Shown one piece after another: positions 22,331 through 23,877 of a stretch of DNA of 23,877 nt. Origin of the DNA: an uncultured Oscillospiraceae bacterium (lineage in GTDB: Bacteria > Bacillota > Clostridia > Oscillospirales > Acutalibacteraceae); assembly GCA_900543795.1 (NCBI GenBank), contig UQSH01000023.1, positions 1-23,877 on the forward strand. Reading direction: 5' to 3'. Under the pieces are notes generated by a model. The model was not told the DNA's origin. It saw only the letters and a program-made list of their open reading frames with translations, and made no database searches. The translations under genes were made by a program, and so were the position numbers. The stretch's first letter is position 1. Every line of letters starts with the position of its first letter.

Positions 22331-23584
22331 TCATTCATAAAGAGGATATTTTGCGCAAATCTCGGCAACGCCGTTTTTGATATAATCCTTTTTATTATCA
22401 AAATCGGTTACTGCAAGATAGATATATTCAGAGATTTTTTCAAAATCATCCTCGTTAAGACCTCTTGTTGTTGCGGCAGGAGTGCCGATACGAACACCTG
22501 AGGTTACAAACGGAGAAAGAGGCTCATTGGGAACAGTGTTTTTATTAAGAGTGATATGAACCTCATCAAGCCTTGCTTCAAGCTCCTTGCCCGTTACGCC
22601 CGTTCCGATAAGAGAAAGAAGAACAAGATGGTTATCAGTTCCGCCGGAAACGAGATTAAGACCTCTTTTGGTAAGTCCGTTTGCAAGAGCCTGTGCATTA
22701 TTAATAATTCTTTGCTGATATTCCTTGAATTCGGGCTTCAATGCCTCTCCGAAGCAAACTGCCTTGCCTGCAATAACATGCATAAGCGGTCCGCCCTGCG
22801 TGCCGGGGAAAACTGCCGAATTAAGCTTTTTAATAAGATAAGGATTATTGCAGAGGATAAGACCTCCTCTCGGTCCTCGAAGCGTTTTATGCGTTGTTGT
22901 TGTTACAACATCTGCATAGGGAACGGGATTTTGATGAAGACCGGCGGCAACAAGACCGGCAATGTGAGCCATATCAACCATAAACATTGCACCGTTTGCG
23001 TGGGCAATATCAGCCATTGTTTTAAAATCAATTGCACGCGGATAAGCGGAAGCACCTGCAACAATGAGCCTTGGCTTAACCTTGTTAACCTGCTTTGCAA
23101 AGGCATCAAGATCTATATATCCGTCATCATTAACACCGTATGGCACGAAATTGAAATATTTGCCGCTGATGTTTGCAGGCGAGCCGTGAGTTAAATGGCC
23201 GCCGTTATCAAGGCTCATACCCATAACCGTTTCGCCGGGTTTAAGCAGGGCAAGATAAACAGCCGTGTTTGCCTGGGCACCGGAATGAGCCTGAACATTT
23301 GCATATTGAGCCCCGAAAAGCTCGCAGGCTCTTTTAATTGCAATATTTTCAACAATATCAACATACTGACAGCCACCGTAATAACGCTTTGACGGCAAGC
23401 CCTCTGCATATTTATTGGTTAAAACACTTCCCATAGCCGCCATAACCTGCGGAGAAACAAGATTTTCCGAAGCAATAAGCTCTATATTTTCACGCTGGCG
23501 TTTAAGCTCAAGTGCCATTGCGTCTGCAACCTCTTTGTCTGTTTCGGCAACCTTTGCTATTGAGTCGTAATAATCTGCGTACAT
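22331..23584 (-). CDS. glyA: Serine hydroxymethyltransferase
   Basis: Interconverts serine and glycine while loading tetrahydrofolate with a one-carbon unit, the donor for ThyA and TrmFO. The protein is 417 residues, normal. ELIASENLVSP (35-45), KYAEGLPSKRYYGG (58-71), MVDMAHIAGLVAAG and the PLP lysine K233 in TTTHKTLRGPRGG are diagnostic. AAGGAG lies 8 bases before the ATG. It is the first gene of a unit that continues into envelope and aminoacylation genes, an arrangement with no obvious metabolic link. Confidence 0.97.
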   Translation of the reverse strand: MYADYYDSIAKVAETDKEVADAMALELKRQRENIELIASENLVSPQVMAAMGSVLTNKYAEGLPSKRYYGGCQYVDIVENIAIKRACELFGAQYANVQAHSGAQANTAVYLALLKPGETVMGMSLDNGGHLTHGSPANISGKYFNFVPYGVNDDGYIDLDAFAKQVNKVKPRLIVAGASAYPRAIDFKTMADIAHANGAMFMVDMAHIAGLVAAGLHQNPVPYADVVTTTTHKTLRGPRGGLILCNNPYLIKKLNSAVFPGTQGGPLMHVIAGKAVCFGEALKPEFKEYQQRIINNAQALANGLTKRGLNLVSGGTDNHLVLLSLIGTGVTGKELEARLDEVHITLNKNTVPNEPLSPFVTSGVRIGTPAATTRGLNEDDFEKISEYIYLAVTDFDNKKDYIKNGVAEICAKYPLYE

Positions 23585-23636
23585 AATTTATTCTCCTTAA
23601 ATAATAATTACGAAATAAAAATAATCGCATACAGAA

Positions 23637-23665
23637 ATAATAACACAGAACAAAAAAATATACAA
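23637..23665 (-). promoter_or_regulatory. Putative promoter for glyA
   Basis: On the minus strand TTGTAT (23665-23660), a 17-base spacer and TATTAT (23642-23637), about 50 bases before the glyA ATG. The region is very AT-rich, so other placements are possible; a promoter somewhere here is expected because a terminator lies just upstream. Confidence 0.5.
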
Positions 23666-23732
23666 TAACAAATTATAAAATAAAAAACAATAATTATAGA
23701 AAAGCATTGCGGTTGCCATTCCCTGCAATCAC

Positions 23733-23764
23733 AAAAAAACACGGGAGAGCAAATGCTCTCCCGT
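23733..23764 (-). terminator. Intrinsic terminator of the gene entering from the right edge
   Basis: On the minus strand ACGGGAGAGC pairs perfectly with GCTCTCCCGT around a 4-base loop (23764-23741), followed by G and seven U (23739-23733). It lies about 35 bases after the stop at 23798. Confidence 0.93.
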
Positions 23765-23797
23765 AAGGGTTATTTAGCCGAAGCAATTTTTATAATA

Positions 23798-23877
23798 TTA
23801 AGCCTCTGCATTTTCCGACCAAGCACCGTAAACATAGCCTGTCGGCCAGTTTCTCCAAGCACGAACACGAACATAAT
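23798..23877 (-). CDS. C-terminal end of a fibronectin-III-like or repeat-bearing surface protein (partial)
   Basis: Only the last 25 residues lie in the window, ending TAA at 23800-23798. The tail reads YVRVRAWRNWPTGYVYGAWS followed by ENAEA. A YVRVRA strand and a closing Y-G-x-WS are the usual last strands of Fn3-like modules in secreted Clostridia proteins, so a surface or secreted protein is likely. Frame choice rests on this pattern and on the terminator just downstream; a second frame is open to 23768 but its peptide looks non-natural. The function of the whole protein cannot be judged. Confidence 0.6.
   Translation of the reverse strand, partial: YVRVRAWRNWPTGYVYGAWSENAEA

Noticed and set aside
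22556..23194. Open frame of 212 codons on the plus strand inside glyA
   Set aside because: Antisense to intact glyA with an unnatural composition (many Cys, Asn, Ile) and no promoter or ribosome site.
23585..23732. Riboswitch (for example glycine or folate type) before glyA
   Set aside because: The AT-rich region has no conserved aptamer-like core or terminator between the predicted promoter and the ATG. A short ATTGC/GCAAT hairpin near 23705-23731 lies upstream of the promoter.
1..23877. CRISPR array, tRNA, rRNA, insertion sequence
   Set aside because: Reading both strands I saw no regularly spaced repeats, no cloverleaf candidates, no rRNA-like segments and no transposase-like proteins. 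A tRNAscan or Infernal run would settle small RNAs.

Overview
The window looks like chromosomal DNA from a Clostridia-type Firmicute of moderate-to-low GC. A gut Oscillospiraceae/Ruminococcaceae-like organism would fit, but I cannot fix the genus from sequence alone. The signs are strong AGGAGG-type ribosome sites, TTGACA/TATAAT-type promoters, intrinsic terminators with U runs, an infC-rpmI-rplT operon with a leader attenuator, TrmFO (the folate-dependent tRNA m5U54 enzyme), a DprA-TopA-TrmFO gene order, and a Bacillus subtilis-type ThyA. Every gene I can support is on the minus strand, so transcription runs from high to low coordinates. No gap between genes exceeds about 235 bases, and I see no tRNA, rRNA, CRISPR array or insertion sequence.

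In transcription order the layout is as follows. (1) 23798-23877: the last codons of a secreted/surface-type protein, closed by a terminator. (2) 17733-23584: glyA, two CDP-glycerol glycerophosphotransferase-like enzymes, a LysN/MocR-like aminotransferase and trpS, with a promoter before glyA and a terminator after trpS. (3) 12646-17500: a self-contained five-gene operon with its own promoter and terminator. It encodes a tandem SCP2-domain protein, a class III aminotransferase, a split transketolase (N half, then C half) and a second tandem SCP2-domain protein. (4) 8526-12472: pyk, mltG, thyA and folA. (5) 7199-8342: infC, rpmI and rplT, with a strong promoter, a leader hairpin that looks like an attenuator, and a probable AUC start codon for IF3. 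(6) 1-6989: a SpoU-family RNA methyltransferase, dprA, topA, trmFO, plsX and rnc, tightly packed with four overlapping junctions that suggest translational coupling.

Most of the window is housekeeping: one-carbon and thymidylate metabolism (glyA, thyA, folA, trmFO), translation, topology, glycolysis and envelope precursor synthesis. The region most likely to hold something undescribed is the SCP2-aminotransferase-transketolase-SCP2 operon. It pairs a two-carbon ketol transferase and a PLP aminotransferase with two lipid-binding-fold proteins, a set that suggests a hydrophobic amino-alcohol or aminoketose product. That product is inference; only the gene content and the operon boundaries are read from sequence.
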